A DNA stretch of 64,000 bases from Capitulum mitella (lineage: Eukaryota > Arthropoda > Thecostraca > Pollicipedomorpha > Pollicipedidae). A program made the translations under genes and the position numbers. Of the stretch, positions 48,001 to 60,429 are shown piece by piece. Position 1 is the stretch's first letter, and the number at the start of each line of letters is the position of its first letter. Where the stretch lies: positions 30,546,779 to 30,610,778 of the forward strand of contig CP099847.1 of NCBI GenBank assembly GCA_030062745.1, given 5' to 3'. The notes beneath the pieces were generated by a model that saw only the letters and a list, made by a program, of their open reading frames with translations, was not told the DNA's origin and searched no databases.

Positions 48001-48495
48001 ACCATGGATCAAAGCATGAGGCTGTAGTGTATGAGTCATCTAATGGTGCACCCAGATTCATTTTGGGAGGGGAAAATTAGGCAGGTTAGGACCCTCCACC
48101 AACTGAGCCTCTCCAAAACAGAGAATTCATTTCATTTCACTCGCTTATCTCCAACAGCCCGCTGACCTTGAAAATTTTGGAAGGACATAACCGAGCACCT
48201 CCGTAGCTTGGCCAGTTAGGCTGGATATTTTTTTGCATTCTGAGGAGATGACTCAAACCACTGAACCAAATCATGAGCAGTTGGTTGGTGAGTGCAGATC
48301 GGGTCCAGTGAGACATGCACAAATTACTGAGCAAAACACAAGTGTTGAACTTACCCTTGTGCTCCTTTGGCCACATTGCCTTAGCAGACTTCACGGGTAA
48401 ATTTCGTGGGAAAACCCGCAAGACATCGGAAATGTGTTATTATGTCACGTTTGAGTGTTTCGTGTGTGGTGAGTTTTACTAGACAAGGATGGGTC
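45090..48495. other. Unassigned region
   Basis: 46,640-47,090 and 47,280-47,440 are GC-rich with open frames on both strands (46,632-47,090 plus; 46,647-47,003 minus). Neither shows a recognisable domain. Nothing else assigned. Confidence 0.45.
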
Positions 48496-48654
48496 CAGGG
48501 ACGTAGGAGCACCCAGAAAAAAATGTTTGTGTGTGTGTGTGTGTGTGTGTAGGGAGAGGGGCAGATACGCTTTCCCCCTCAGGGCTAATGTTAAGTTTCC
48601 CAAAAAGTCGGGGGCCACGGTCCTCCGGCCCCTCTCCCTGTTGCTTCGTCCATG
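48496..48654. mobile_element. Candidate 159-bp hAT-like MITE with near-matching 8-bp flanks
   Basis: The left end is CAGGGACGTAGGAGCACCCAG. The right end, read inward on the minus strand from 48,654, is CATGGACGAAGCAACAGGGA. The flanking 8-mers GATGGGTC (48,488-48,495) and GAGGGGTG (48,655-48,662) agree at 6 of 8. Inside are a (GT)n run at 48,528-48,550 and an inner GGGGGCC segment like those next to the ends of the element at 559-3282. Confidence 0.5.
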
Positions 48655-49590
48655 GAGGGGTGAATACTCGGGTGAGGCCTGAGATGAAGGTACAAACCGG
48701 GCAGTACAAACGTGCGAGCAAAACAAATTGCACCTAACGTCAAATTCCTGAAGGAATAGTAAATTTGCATCAATTTTAACCTTAGGAGTTCTAAATAAAA
48801 AAGTGTATTCTATCTTATGAAGGAGCGTGCCGGGAGATGCATTAAAAAACAGTTGTGCTGACGTCACTGTTTTCCGGATTGCTGCCATGTTTGGGAGTGT
48901 GGTCGTTGTTTTTTTTTTTTTTTTAATACAAGCGGGGCAATTTGGACGGTGCATTGCACTGCTGCCAGTTTAGAGGTTTCTGTCAGCTCTGAAGGTTTTC
49001 GTGCGCCCGTTTAGGGTGAACAGCGAGATGAGTGATCATTGTGTTGAAGTTTTTGAAGGTTTCTATAGGTTTACGCGCTTCATTGTCAAAACTTTCTTAA
49101 GCACCTTTGCCGCACGAATAAAGCAGAATGATATTTATTACTATTTAGAGGAAAGACTGTGCCATCACCTGTTAACATTTTTTCCGTTCGGAATGCATGA
49201 ATGTAATTAAGAAACAAATGAAAAAATCGTCGGTGTTCTTATTGCCGAAAATGCTAACACAAAAACGATAGCACGGACGGTCTGACAGGAAGGCATCGGC
49301 AGACGGCCACAAAGCGACCTCACTGGAGTATCATGAGAAGCCTTGTATTCTTATCAGAGCGTTTACTTTCGTCATGGCCTAGTGTCAGCTATGCAGTGTG
49401 TATACAAGTCTAGATGATTGTGACGTGCATACTAAAAAACAAACAAACGAACAAAACAACCAAAACACTACATCTGCGATGTAATACGGAGGTATTCAGA
49501 GGGGTTCCTGCGTCATTTGTCTGTGTACGTGCGAAATTTCATGGCTGATCTAGTTTGAAGTCCAAAACTGATAGCATGCCATTAGTTCTT
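48655..49590. other. Unassigned, with poly-T and A/C-rich low complexity
   Basis: A T18 run at about 48,910 and an AAACAAACAAACG-type stretch at 49,435-49,470. No gene recognised. Confidence 0.5.
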
Positions 49591-49597
49591 CTGGTCA

Positions 49598-49710
49598 TAT
49601 ACGATTTACTGTTTTTCCAAAATACGGCAACCTCATGCACCTGGTCAGTAACCTTTGAAAGTAATCTTACTTGAGGTCGATGTATTCAGCGAAAGACAGT
49701 AAATCGTATA
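49598..49710. repeat. 15-bp perfect inverted repeat, 83-bp spacer
   Basis: TATACGATTTACTGT (49,598-49,612) and ACAGTAAATCGTATA (49,696-49,710) are exact reverse complements, with weaker similarity just inside. Confidence 0.8.
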
Positions 49711-49719
49711 CGACGTGTC

Positions 49720-51920
49720 GACTGGTCAAGGTTTGGTGGCGACCGGTCCCAGAGGTTCGGAACCTGGGATCGCCTGCAGCCAAATACCAGGGTTTCCTTA
49801 GCGGAGGCTGGGTGAACCTTTGATGGACTTTTCTGGAGTTTGATTTCACATACCAGAGTTTTTTCTCATTCCACACCTATGTTTTCAAGCAAGAAATGAT
49901 TGCGTTCAGTTGGTCTGCTATTGATGTAATATCTTGCCCTTCATAACACCAGGCTTGCTTGTTGCTTAGTTCACTGATAGCCAGATATTGGATGCGAATC
50001 GACTCCTCATAAAATACATGCGGCGGAGTGCGTATGTGCATCTCCTCTTCGTCCACGTGGTGTCAAACTATAATAGGTCCGACTGGAACTCAAACGTATG
50101 GTGCACTCCCGCTGTCATGGCTGCGTGTGCGGTTAGGAGACCCTTTGACCGGTTTTTGCTCGTTTCGAAGTTGTGATACTAAAAAGAAGAGTCTGAACGG
50201 CAGATTCTGGTGCGTTGCCGGTTCCCACCCGTTTGGGTTCGTTCTCATTTTTGATTTACGGCCGATCACCTCTGTGACGCAGTAACAAAAAAAAGACGAA
50301 AGACGGATGAGATCGTTGAAAAACACGGTCAACAAGGCCCTGCGACCCAGCACCCAGCACCCAGAGGACGGAAGACCGGACGTTCCACTGCCGCTGCTGC
50401 TGCTGAGGAGTTCCCGGCGGCCCGCAGAGGACGCCGGGCGTGGGTCGACCCCGGTCCCGGCTCTGGCCGCGGCCGGCCCTCGGCGAACCCGGCAGGGGGA
50501 GCGAGCAGCCGGCCGTGCCTTTCCGGCGGTATTTAAACTGCTGGCCGCAGCCGTCCATCGTCAGGGCAGCCCGCCCGGCGGCGATTCCAGAAGTCAGAGT
50601 GGCAGCTGTCAGGGGTGCTCTGCTGCCCGTGGTCGTTTTGTGCCCCGCACTTTTCAGAACAGTGCTCAGGAAATCCGCGTTCGATAGTCTTATGGCGCAC
50701 GTCCAAAAATCTACAATTTTCTTCGTGAATGTCTGTCTCCAACCCAAAAGTAACGAGCTGATCGAGTCATATCCATTTTCCTTGCTTTCTTGTATTGTTA
50801 AAGGTCTAGCCTTTCCGTGTATTTTCCACATTTAATCGCTTCATCTACTTGACAAGAATGCATAGCCATCATCTAGGCAATGTTTCACGGATGTAAATCG
50901 TCTAAAAAAATAAGCATTCTCTTCTTCGTACAGTGTGATACGGAAAATTTCATTCAGCAGCTTCGGATTCTGGGTCGTCTCTAAACAAATCATATTACCT
51001 TTTCCGTAATATGCCCTTAACTGAATTTCATAACAAGACGCAGACCTCGTAGTGGAGCGGTTGGAATGAATATGCCACGCCAGGAATTATGAAAAGGAAT
51101 TGCATAGGCTTCTAAGAGCATCTGAAACGGAACTTCAAACTTTGCTTCAGAAAGCCGCGCCTGATGCTTCTCTCGGGCGGAGCCGTCGCTGTAGTCCGCG
51201 GTCTTCGGTCCCAGATGTGCCGGATTGTCCCGCTGGTGTGATCCGGACCCCGTGATCCGGCGTCTTCCGCGGGCCGTGCTCGAGGTCTCTCGTGTCGCGC
51301 TCCGGCGGAGTCGCTGAGCCGAGTGAAGCCGCCGGCTCAGCGCCGCCGAAATGGACGGCCCTGATGAAACCACACGCTGCGAAGCGGACCGAACGCCGGC
51401 GGCGCAGAGGTGCCGGGGGCGAGGCTGGGACGGCCGCCGAGCGCGGCAGCAGCGCGCCGTGCCCGGTCCCAGAGCCCGGCCCCATAGGCCCCATAGGTCC
51501 CCATAGGTCCCAGAGCCCCAGAGCCCGGCTCCAGAGCCCGACCCGGAAAGCGCAGGTGACTCGTTCGAGCCGGATGTGGCTGGTCGCCGCGGCCGACGCC
51601 ACACTTCCTGCCGTCGAACCGGATTTTCGCACGACGCCGGGTTTCGCACTGGCTCGAGGGGCGGCACGCGGCGCCGGCGGCCGGCGCGCGCTGCACGCGG
51701 CCAGGTGCGGTCCCGGCCCGGCCTGGACAGAGGCCGCACTAACGACTATCCGGCGGATGGTGCACCGTGCAGGGTGAGCGGCGCACCCGGCTGGACGGTG
51801 CCTCCCGGCACACTGCCGTCCGGCAGAAATATGCCGTCAGACCGGCGGTGGCGGCGTGCTCGCCGCGGGCTGACGGCGGTTAAAGGCGAGCACTCTCCGC
51901 TGTGTTTAATCCCCGCTGGT
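49720..51920. other. Unassigned, with CpG-rich blocks
   Basis: 50,360-50,620 and 51,170-51,900 are CpG-rich. The latter holds a CCCCATAGG triplet repeat at 51,480-51,510. Long frames on both strands (51,017-51,739 minus; 51,292-51,777 plus; 50,256-50,831 minus) lack any recognised domain. These may be promoters of genes not resolved here. Confidence 0.4.
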
Positions 51921-51924
51921 TAAC

Positions 51925-52075
51925 AGCAGGGCGCTGGCCTGTGTGTGCGGTTTACCGGGGGGCTCTGGCCGCTGTTTTCGGTTTTCTGGAGGGCGCTGGC
52001 CGCTGTTTGCGGCTTATTGGAGAGCGCTGGCCGCTGTGTGCGTTTTACTGGAGGGCGAGGGGGAGGTGCTGGCCT
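51925..52075. repeat. 31-bp minisatellite, ~4.5 copies
   Basis: GCGCTGGCCGCTG-type units start at 51,931, 51,962, 51,993, 52,024 and 52,055, exactly 31 bp apart, with moderate divergence. Related sequence including TGTGTTTAATCCCCG reappears at about 52,112, so a larger segment may be duplicated. Confidence 0.9.
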
Positions 52076-52199
52076 GTTTGAAGATGTGGCCTGTTGGAGG
52101 GCGCAATCTGTTGTGTTTAATCCCCGGTGATTTACTGGAGGGCGCTGTCCGCTCTGACTTGGTCCAGATGGTTAACTGGAGGCCAGTGTCTGCTCTGGT

Positions 52200-55100
52200 G
52201 GATCCCGCCGGACGGGGGGCGGTGGCAGCCGACGGCCGGGACTCTTCGCACGTGTGGTCTCCCGCCACGAACGCGGCCGGTCGTCCAGCGATGGCCTGAG
52301 GGCACGGGCGAGGCTCGGCGTCCGGCTGCGTCGCCGCCCGCCCGACGGCTCGCCCGATCTGTCCGTCCGACGTCAGTCACGCGCGGTCAGCTGGCACGGG
52401 GCCGCCGTTAGCGCACAGTGCCAACAGGTTCCTTCGCCGGGCGGTCAGGAATTTTCCCTGTCGTGCGACCGTGTCGTAGTGTACAATGGCAGCGGTTGCG
52501 ATGATTGCTCAAGCACAAAACGTCCTACGGGAGGAAGTTGGCTCGATTTTTCCATCCTTCCTCGTTTTGTAATTCTGTTCTTGGCTTGTGTCCACACGCT
52601 CACCTGGCCGATGTTCCTCCGGCACAAATCACGTTGAGAAGGAATTCCGTCTTCTAATTCGGACGTTTCACGGCCGCGGCCCGGTGCCGTCCGCGAGATG
52701 GGCCGACCGGCCGGCGCGTCGTTCCTGACAGCCGCCGGTCGGTCGGCACCTCGTCCCCGGGGTCGGCCAGCCGGCGCCTGGTCCGCGGCCGCCGCCGGCC
52801 GCCGGGACACGCCGCGCCTGCTCGCCGCCGCTGCGCCGCGTCTGCCGTTATTGCTTCCGTCCGGCGCTCCCGGCGGGCGCGCCGCGCACAAACAACGCGT
52901 TATCGCCGCGGGCGAGACGCGGCCGGCGCCCCGGGCGCGGCTGTCTGGCGACGATACGCGCCGACGGCGAGCCGGGCCGCGTCGCGCCTGACGCGCGTGA
53001 CGCAGGGGCGATCGCTCAGGCCGCGCAGCACGAGCTGGCGTCCGGAGATCTGTCACGGGCCCGAGTTTACAAGGGAGGCGTGATGGAGGCTGGAGAAGCG
53101 ATTGGTCGCGGCCGCCATGTTTGTCGTGGGACGGGCCGCGTAATGTTGGAGCCAAACACAGACCACTGTTTGCCCGCAGAGAGATGCAAAACGCATTTGG
53201 TGATGAGCCTTAGGGATGTATAATAGACTTCCTCTTTTGGACTGGGGAATCGGTGATCTGCTTACAGAACGGTCAGTGGCTTTCCGAATGATGGGTACTA
53301 ACATCTCAGCAGTAGTATAAAGAAAATGCTAACTTCTCTAGGAGTTAAATACATTGCACTCATCAAGCACAGTGTTAATGAACAGTGCTCCTGAAATCAT
53401 GTGAATACTGTCGTCGACAGATTTGAGATAAAACCCATGCTTGTATCCTGATCTGTGAAATGGGAGCGGTGGTACGTGTAGCCGGAGTACACTATGCGAC
53501 TGCGTCCATGGGTTTGCCTTTCTCGTTATCACAGCGTTTATGAAGAGTTTCTTGTTACTACAGTGCACATAAAAGCAGCCTGGACTTTATTAGCACTCGC
53601 TGAAAGGCTGCCCTCGGCGGCTTCCGCTCGATGTCAGGTCGCTTCGTATCTTCAGTCGAAAGGTAACGGAAATTGGTCTCCGTTCTACCCACCTGTGCCA
53701 TGAGCGAGACAGAACGAGAAGTTTTCCTTATTTTTTATCTTGCTGGGACACCCTTTTAGAAAAGAAACCATCGTGAAATCTTTGAACTCACAGGTTTTTC
53801 CTGCTTGATACTTTGCTTTACGCTCTGCCCTTTTCTCATCCCTTTCTTCTTCCCTCCTCTTTATTGCCATTTCCGTACATCTTTTGCATTATTCTCTGCC
53901 CAGGAATATAACGAAAATGCGAACTTCGCGCGATCACTTTGCTCGATAATTGTATGTGTCGATAGATGCATGGGAATGAAAATATAAACCATCAAGAAGA
54001 GCGAGATATCATCTGTTCGGGATATTGGATTCAATATTTGAGTAAGTTTGTGTCATGAAAGACTAACACTTTCTTCAGTTGAAGACGCAACCTGAACACG
54101 TGATTTTTACAGCCGGCAGTGGGTGTAAGTGCAGTTTTGTAGGCACGTCAATTTCTTTTTTTTGCAATTTAGTATGAGCCAGAAATAGAACTCGGAAACT
54201 GCTGGCCCGATTGGACTGGAAGCTGTTTTATTCTTCAAGCTAAAGCATTTTTAAAGTACTTTGCTTCACAAAAGTTCCGCCACGATGCGCCGTTTTCGCT
54301 GTGTTATGGTAACAAACAAACGAACATACAGAAATCGGACCATTGTAATGTAATAGGCTTAAGCAGCAGACAAGAAAAGGTCCGTCGGGAACGAATCTGA
54401 CGTCCGATCGATTCCGAACTGAAACCCCTCGGGCCATGGCGCGCATGCCTCGGGCCATGGCGCGCGATCAAAACGCAGAGCACGAGCGCTCAGCTCTCTT
54501 CATTATGATCAGCCCGCCACTAGACACAATCAGCTCCATTGTTCTCAGGCAGCACGTGCCGTCTGGAACGGTGACCGGGCGTCGGGCTCCTCACACATCT
54601 ACCGCACGAGGCACTTAGTCTGAGCCCCAATCAGGACGGCCGCCGACTTGCTGCTAGTCGGTTAAAGCTATGAGGGCGCCTGGCGAAATGACTTCGATCG
54701 GTCCATGTGGGACGCCGTTCCCGACCAGCAATTCCCTTTCCAATACGCTGAGAGACCTATCTAGCTGGCGAACGTTAACGTTTTTGTTGAGCAGGCCTGA
54801 ATGATATGATTAGGACGACACGTTTAAGAATCGAGTTCCGTTAAAGATGCTATGTTTCCGGATTAACGTGGCAAAAACGAATCGCAGTAGATCATTCCTT
54901 GGTTCTGACCAGCGTTACTTAGGTCGCAGTTTCGAATGTCGTATGCGCTCGGAACTACAGCTATCGCTGTGCCACAACGCTTTTCTTTCAGTGGCAGATC
55001 CATTGCGTAGTTTATCGAGGAATACTCCCATATTTAATGGCGTAACTCATTACCTGGCCACGCGACGTCCGTGTGAATGAATGTTCTTTGTGCCAGTCTT

Positions 55101-56780
55101 TTCTGCACGGCACAAAGCAGGCTATCATTTATAGATCGTAATGGGATCGCACTCCATAGAAACGGAGGTACGGTACGCCGTTTGGCGCATGTATACGCTG
55201 ACATTGCCCTGGAAACCGAGCAACTACACAGAAGCGGCCTTCCCTGGTCCATCGTTGCATCAGTACACGCCATGATTATGCTGCGGTTGCAATGTGCTCG
55301 CTGTGCTGTCAGTTCACGTACATGGCATTCATTGCCTTTCGATGAACGCAAACACATTTATGTCGCGCGCTTTCTTTGGGAATTTAGACTGCTAATGCCC
55401 TATCTTTCCGTGGAAATGTAAAATGCCTCTGGATATCGATATTTTTGTTACAGTCGGCATACTGCTATGAAGTGAAAAGGTCTCATTGCCTTGTTTTTCT
55501 TCTTTGACCACGGATCAAGCTGCATCTCACACCATAGAGATTGGACTGGACTGGACAGCCAAAGTAGTAACCGTCCTTGGTTAATTCGCATTTTTTTACA
55601 AGAGGCCTTGTTCGCCGTTTGTAACAAATGAAATTAGAAACATTCGTCCCAGACATTAAGTCTGAGGCATTTGAGCAAGACCCCCTTCAAGCTGTAATGG
55701 TGGTGCTTTGCATGTGTTTGCGTTTTACTCTGCATTTGCTTGTGCTAGTGATACGTGAGGAATTTTCTGTCCGTCGAGATCGTAGGAAAATATCCCTCCC
55801 TTCGGTGTTTTTCAAACTGCGTCATCCCTTCCGCGACCACGAGAGAGAACTCTGCCGACCTTTGGACGGTTCCGGGTATGACACAGTAGCAGCAGACGGA
55901 CGGCGCACCACCGAATTGTGACGTCACTCGGGGATGGAAGATCAGCAAACTCGTTTGCTGCCGGAGAGCGCCAGCCTGTGACGGGGTGGCCGGGCCCAAT
56001 CAGGGATGACGCGATGATGCCCCGGCCGGACCGAGCGCCGACTGCCGCCGACGGTCACAGTCGTGTTCCCTGTGCTGGCGAGGCTCCCCCGATCTCGTCT
56101 CGCAATGGGCTCTTTGTCGCAGCAGTTTTGGGCTGCCGGGCTCTTTGGCAGCCGATGAGCTGGAGACCCGAGTGAAATGCGCACCAGCTTACCGTCACCG
56201 AACAAACAAGTAGCATCTAGACAAATCGTACGTAGGCATTGTCGATCATCATCACAGTTAAATCCGATTATAACGAGTCAGCCCTGACGAAGCAATTTGT
56301 CTGGGTCTCTCATAATTTTAGTGTAAAGGTCGGATATAACAAAGTCGGCTATAAAAAGCACTATTTTTCACAAAATCCAGACTTATGCAAGATTTAAGGC
56401 AATTTCTGGTCACGTCGAAAGCTTCCGATCTTCTGGACATCATCAGGGAGATCAAGAATTATTCATTATACACTCATGCTTAATACCCGAAATCTCGAAA
56501 CCGGAAGCAACCTCACCAGAGATGAGGGCACCATTTTGGTGAGGGTACCAAAGGTCGGTACCAAAGATGAGGGTACCAAACCTTTCTTTCAGTAGAGCAC
56601 ATTCGCTTCTGGCGTGCAGAAAATTCGCGCTTAGCACTCGCGCTGGTGGACATCAGAATATTGCGCCATTATGGGTTGACGAAACATCCCCCCCCCCTAT
56701 TTTTATCTACTAAACCGATTACATTATAAATATTTTGGGCGACAAAGTTTGCATAGTGGACTTACATTCCTCAGAAAGTA
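52200..56780. other. Unassigned region
   Basis: 52,200-52,450 and 52,650-53,060 are CpG-rich with artefactual long frames on both strands. 53,100-56,780 is intermediate. A GGTACCAAAG motif recurs at 56,540-56,580. No exon, RNA gene or mobile element recognised. Confidence 0.45.
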
Positions 56781-56782
56781 AA

Positions 56783-57341
56783 TGACCTAGGTTAAAATTA
56801 TTTAGGTCAATGAGTCAATTGCCGAATTAATAGAGTCCTCCCTCCCCATTTCTCCAGAACTGCGGAGCCGATGGGGGTAAAATTTAGTCGAATCTTAGTC
56901 CATACCATGGTCTTGGATCCTACGAAGCGCGGTTGACATAGGTCAGGTCAAAGAGTTTACCTTAAGTCAACATTTGGAAACGTTGCATTGCGTCGGAATC
57001 GATCACAATGCAGTCTGGTGGGTTATTGGTAGATAGAGCATCCTTCTGTATAGCCTCACGTTGCGTGATTTACTAGGGCCATCTGAGGTCATCTGGGGTC
57101 ATGTGAGGTCAACAGAAGGTTCACAAAATGTAACTGAGATCAGCCCGATGTTTCCCGAGAAAAATGGGTATTTTTTATTTACGCTAAATGACCTTGGACA
57201 CCTCATTTGACCTGGCCTAGTTTTTCAGGCTTTGAGGTAACTGCAGTTACCATTCGGTCAAGCTCCCCACCACTTTCCCATGTGACCTGTTTACAAAAAA
57301 ACTGCGCTTATATACATGCCCTGGTTCACCTCGATTGACCT
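56783..57341. repeat. AGGTCA/TGACCT cluster with mirrored orientation (copy B)
   Basis: After one reverse site at 56,783, AGGTCA occurs at 56,814, 56,940, 56,945, 57,086 and 57,106. TGACCT follows at 57,189, 57,208, 57,283 and 57,336. The orientation switch near 57,150 mirrors the layout at 21,123-21,916, 35 kb away. Confidence 0.6.
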
Positions 57342-57369
57342 GACCCAGGCTACCTGTGCCTTTGGATGG

Positions 57370-59535
57370 TAGATTTGTCGCATAGGCTGACTCTCCGCAA
57401 TGTTTTGCAGCCCGTCAGAACCTTTTCGATATACGCAAAATAATGCCCTTCTTTCGACCCGAGACGAGTGCGGCCGTCCACCGCCGACGAAAGATCGGCC
57501 GCGCGACCGGCTTCTTCGACTTAGCCGCGCTGCAGTGGCAAAAGATACTGAACGATGTCAGAATTTAAAATGACAAAAGATTAGGAGTTCAGCAGAAGAG
57601 ACACAAGGTTTCCTTACTCTAGCCTATTTCTGCGGATGTTATACTCAGAGAAACAGGAGAGGTGGGCGGTTTTTGAGCCCACCACTGCGAAGTTACATGA
57701 CTAGTTGAAAATCAAAAGAGATGAAAGCAAACTTTGCGCGCTTTTAGCGAACTGAAATTCCACATGTGGCGGTCGCTCGAAAAAGTTTAGATCGAAGTGT
57801 TGGTGTTTGTGCACCCAGGCTTCGGGACGTTTAGCGCGAACGCGAATGCGATGCAACGCGAACGCGATGCGCCGGCCAATGCAGCTGAAGTGGCACTCAA
57901 ATCGGGTGCACCGACTCGGCGGACAAATCATGGTGTTGGTTGCGAAGTGATTCGTGGTGTGTGGCACGTGCCACCTGGCGCGAGCCAGACCTCTGCAGAA
58001 TTCAGTTAATCACAGGTACAGGTCAAACGGTGTGTGCTGTCGACTCAAGATTTAGTGGCAACATGGGCCCCACTTTTTGTGTACGTGCTTTTGTGGTCGG
58101 CACCCTCGTGCGATCCATGTAGCGATCCACAGACACGTGTTTTGACTTTGACTCGAGTGACAGAAACAGGGACCCAGGCGCTGAAATTTGATGGGTAAAT
58201 GACCAGCACCAGGGTTGCCAACAATGTGTCATATAATGGGCAGAGTGCATCGGGGCACGTGCAGCGCGCATGCGCGTCTTTCGTACCCATGTGTCTCTTG
58301 TGGGCCAATTGCCGGGACGCGAACGGCGCAGTTTGGTGCGGCATTGGCTCGATAATGCGGAGAGGCAGGTTGGCGATCGATTTCGATGAATTCAGGCCTA
58401 AACGTGGTTGCAGCTTGCACGTGAAACGGAAGGTGCTTAACATAAATACCTGGGCATAAAATCTCTTTCATTGCCGCAAATTACTACCGCTAGGATGCGG
58501 AACATTGCGGGCAAGGTCGCGTAACATGTGGCAGACCATATATGTGGCTTTTTTGCATGTCAGCTTCAGCCTGGTGTTTGTGGGTGGCTCATGCTGAGGT
58601 GTACCACTTTGCCATTCTGGTCTCTGGTGTGACAGTCGTTGATGTCGGAGGCACCACATGTTGCGGTGAGCTGCAAAGTCGCAGACGCTGTCCAGGACAA
58701 GCGAGATTTAGGGCATTAGTGTCAAGATGCCATCCTTGTGAGCGTGCACCTTGCTGGACTTAGGATGCTCCGATTGCAGGAAGATGCACGATCCATTTCT
58801 ATCTGCATGACGAGTAAGTGGTCATGACCGACAAAAATTAGTAGTCCCGGTCGCCTCAGCGATGTAACAGGTAACAAAAAAATGCATGGAATTTCGAGTG
58901 CGACCCCAAATCATTGCTGAAGCTCAATGATTTGCATGTAGTTGAACCACGCGCAGCTTCGGCAGCACGGTCAGCAACCAAAGCAGCGTGCTTCGACATG
59001 ACAAGGTTTCGACGAGTAGGCGGGGGCGAACGCACCCAGATGTCTCTGAGACTGTGCTCTCGTGCTCTCTCCGGGATGACTGTACCAAGCAGCAAATGAT
59101 GTGCTTTAACATTGCATTAGAATGTCAGAATGTTGGAGGTAGCTGAGGAAGTGGCTCCTGTGGCCACGAAAAACAAAACTGTTGGCGATTTTAACATTCC
59201 GACCTTGACATTGTTAACGACTCTTAACCCTGTTTCGTGCGGGGGCAGATTCCGCCCCCTCCAGTATTTCGCTCGCCATTCTTGGGCTTTGGAGAGCTCC
59301 TTCACGAAACTTAGTGGGCTTTCCTAAAGACGCCTGTGACATGTCACGAAATTTAAAAAATTGCCTTTCCCATGGGCGTTTACAGAACTCGTTTTTCGGA
59401 GGCATGATTGAGGAATATAGCGCTTTTCGCAGATTGCGCACTTCAACGTGGTCATGTTTTGATGCTCTTTATAATGTCACAGACAGTTCAGATGAGCGAA
59501 ACATTTGTAACCTGCACACCTTTAAAAAAAGTAAT
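57370..59535. other. Unassigned region
   Basis: GCGAACGCGAATGCG-type short repeats at 57,833-57,870. Otherwise short open frames only; nothing recognised. Confidence 0.45.
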
Positions 59536-59540
59536 ATGTA

Positions 59541-60425
59541 GTGGCGGATGCAGAAGCATGTAAAAGGGGATGTTTATGTTTTCTTATTCCTAGGACTTTG
59601 TGCTTCATTGTATGAATAAAACAAAGCTAACGCGTGATATAGACATCTTTATCCTAGTTTACGCATATCATTCACCTATATATACTGCCAGGGACGTCCC
59701 CAGGTAAAGGTTCGGGTCATATTTCGTCCAATAACATGTTTAGTGTCCTAACAGACATCTGAATCTGTGTGATTGGTTTTGTTAACTCCACATATACGCG
59801 ATCAAATGCCACATATTCCAGTGAAAATAAAAATCGGACACGGCTCCAGACTAATGTAAAAAGAGGTATTTTCCCCCTCTTATTCCTGAGAAATTATGAC
59901 TCGATTTACGAAATAAAACACTAGACATGTAGTTATTGACCCCTCTTTTACTGGGACTTGGATCCGCCTATGATCACTTGCAATGTATACGTAATCTTGC
60001 ATGTGACACATATTGAACTGTTTTCTTGACGCTCATAAATTCACTAGATTCAGAATATGTGACAAAAAACTCCACGTTTTCCAAAAAATTGCTCCTTTCA
60101 TGTGCTTTGGTTGCGCGTATGATTATATTATTTCAAAATGCGATGCATTTGTGATCTTGAAATGCAAACTTCAAGCACAGTACAAAACAGTTTTCAGAAT
60201 AGGTTTAAATGTGGTGTAAACTTTTGAAGGAAGGTACCCCAATTTTTCTGGTAACTAGATCCGTCTATGGGCACTTGTCATGTGTGTATAATATGGCATG
60301 TGACACACACATGGAAATGTTTCACGAACACAAAGAAGCCCGCCAGACTCTGGATATGTTGTAGAATGAATTAACATTTCCCAAAAATACGTACCCCTTT
60401 TTATGTGGCCTGGATACCCCTATGA
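59541..60425. mobile_element. Serial hAT-like MITE ends, ~300-bp period
   Basis: A forward end-like motif AGTGGCGGATGCAG lies at 59,541. Reverse-oriented counterparts follow: TTGGATCCGCCTATG (about 59,958), TAGATCCGTCTATGG (about 60,256) and TGGATACCCCTATG (about 60,409). The ~160 bp after the first reverse motif and the ~150 bp after the second align (shared ATG-GCACTTG, CATGTGACACA and TTCCCAAAAA/TTTTCCAAAAAA). So one element tail is present at least twice, about 299 bp apart. Insides are AT-rich with no transposase. Confidence 0.5.
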
Positions 60426-60429
60426 CTTT

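Noticed and set aside
51017..51777. 240-codon minus and 161-codon plus frames
   Set aside because: GC-rich block with short CCCCATAGG repeats; both strands open and no domain.
52445..53155. 236-codon minus-strand frame
   Set aside because: CpG-rich composition artefact with simultaneous plus-strand frames; no recognisable motif or splice context.
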